Source: CAZFDT01 sp964518335 (GTDB taxonomy: Bacteria > Planctomycetota > Phycisphaerae > Phycisphaerales > Phycisphaeraceae). From it: 22,670 bases of DNA. This document shows, in pieces, positions 22,263-22,670 of the stretch. The DNA is taken from NCBI GenBank assembly GCA_964518335.1, contig CAZFDT010000081.1:1-22670 (forward strand), written 5' to 3'. A model generated the notes under the pieces. It ran no database searches. It had not been told where the DNA came from and was given only the letters and a program-made list of their open reading frames with translations. Numbering within the stretch: the stretch's first letter is position 1; every line of letters begins with the position of its first letter. Made by a program: the position numbers and the translations under genes.

Positions 22263-22670
22263 TTAAAGGTGACGCTACTCGCAACGAGAACGCTTTGACC
22301 ACCACTTCCCGAGTAACAACCTGCCTCGAAATTCATCTTTGGCCACAACAAGCGCTCGAACAGAATCACTCCACCCCGCCCCCCGGTAGCCCATCTGCAT
22401 ACTCGAACGTGAACGTACACACGGAGACCGCGCCGGGTCACTACAAGGGCATGATGGTCCATTCAAACACCAGCGGTTCGGACACCGGACGCGTGCCGTA
22501 CCCGCTACCCCACTCTCGGAAAATACCCCAGCACCGTCGCGACCGCCGTGGCGTGCAGTTCCGGGGACGCCCCTCCCTCCCCGAGCACAACCCTCCGCGA
22601 AATATGTCTCTCTACAAAACTCGCGCGCGAGTAGAGAGGCCAACTGCAACGATATGCGTAAGTGCCTGAA
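22263..22670. other. About 400 bp without a confident gene
   Basis: Two weak readings compete. On the minus strand, 22669-22508 is open without a start and contains ELHATAVATVLGYFPR. After a frame change it continues as YGTRPVSEPLVFEWTIMPL to a stop at 22443-22441, as a decayed C-terminus would. On the plus strand a 124-codon frame is open from 22295 to 22669 but has a composition unlike the neighbouring proteins and no ribosome site. Neither is convincing. I take this as degraded or non-coding DNA at the edge of the locus. Confidence 0.4.
22608..22638. repeat. Inverted repeat with an internal GC palindrome
   Basis: CTCTCTAC (22608-22615) pairs with GTAGAGAG (22631-22638). The interval contains CTCGCGCGCGAG (22620-22631), itself a 12-bp palindrome. 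There is no T tract, so it does not look like a standard terminator. Confidence 0.4.

Noticed and set aside
22295..22669. 124-codon plus-strand frame at the right edge
   Set aside because: It has no ribosome site, no recognisable domain, and competes with minus-strand coding-like stretches; left as undecided non-genic sequence.
1..22670. CRISPR arrays, tRNA or rRNA genes
   Set aside because: I looked for regularly spaced repeats and for cloverleaf-like or rRNA-like sequence and saw none, though reading by eye could miss a diverged tRNA.

Overview
The window looks like a chromosomal segment of a GC-rich planctomycete, probably of the Phycisphaerae or Planctomycetia type. The evidence is four prepilin-like proteins with a GFTLIELLVV N-terminus and an H-X9-DG C-terminal motif, two PEP-CTERM proteins, an autotransporter-type beta-strand repeat protein, several polysaccharide-active enzymes and an ExbB/ExbD pair. 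Phylum-level placement is inference from gene content only.

Left edge (1-1698): an IS701-like insertion sequence with perfect 23-bp terminal inverted repeats (52-74 and 1526-1548). Its DDE transposase needs a frameshift near base 497 to be read through. The right repeat abuts the last 49 codons of an unrelated integrase-type transposase (1549-1698), so this is a small nest of dead mobile DNA.

Core (1799-9485): two divergent LacI-family regulators sit back to back, and the gene order on either side is a mirror image: LacI, PEP-CTERM protein, H9DG prepilin, H9DG prepilin. The roughly 220-bp space between the regulators holds two facing sigma70-like promoters. One is overlapped by a perfect 24-bp palindrome, the other is followed by a 22-bp imperfect palindrome. 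These look like separate operators for two paralogous sugar-responsive repressors.

Right arm (9543-18251), all on the plus strand and continuing from the second module: a secreted alginate lyase-like enzyme, a secreted double beta-helix (pectate lyase_3 type) protein, a leaderless clan-A-like glycoside hydrolase, a large exported clan-A-like glycoside hydrolase translationally coupled to it, and a leaderless 632-aa protein that looks like an alpha-toroid polysaccharide lyase. Together they resemble a polysaccharide (probably uronate-containing) utilisation locus with both exported and cytoplasmic steps. No sugar transporter or SusC/SusD pair is present in the window.

Then follows a tightly overlapping trio (18362-21865): ExbB-like, ExbD-like, and a 706-aa protein with one N-terminal membrane helix, a very long coiled coil and a C-terminal beta-sandwich-like domain of the sort found in carbohydrate-binding proteins. 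This third gene occupies the position of TonB but does not look like TonB, and it is the most unusual protein of the window.

Right edge (21862-22670): a minus-strand fragment of an unrecognised gene whose stop codon overlaps the stop of the coiled-coil gene, followed by about 400 bp without a confident gene.
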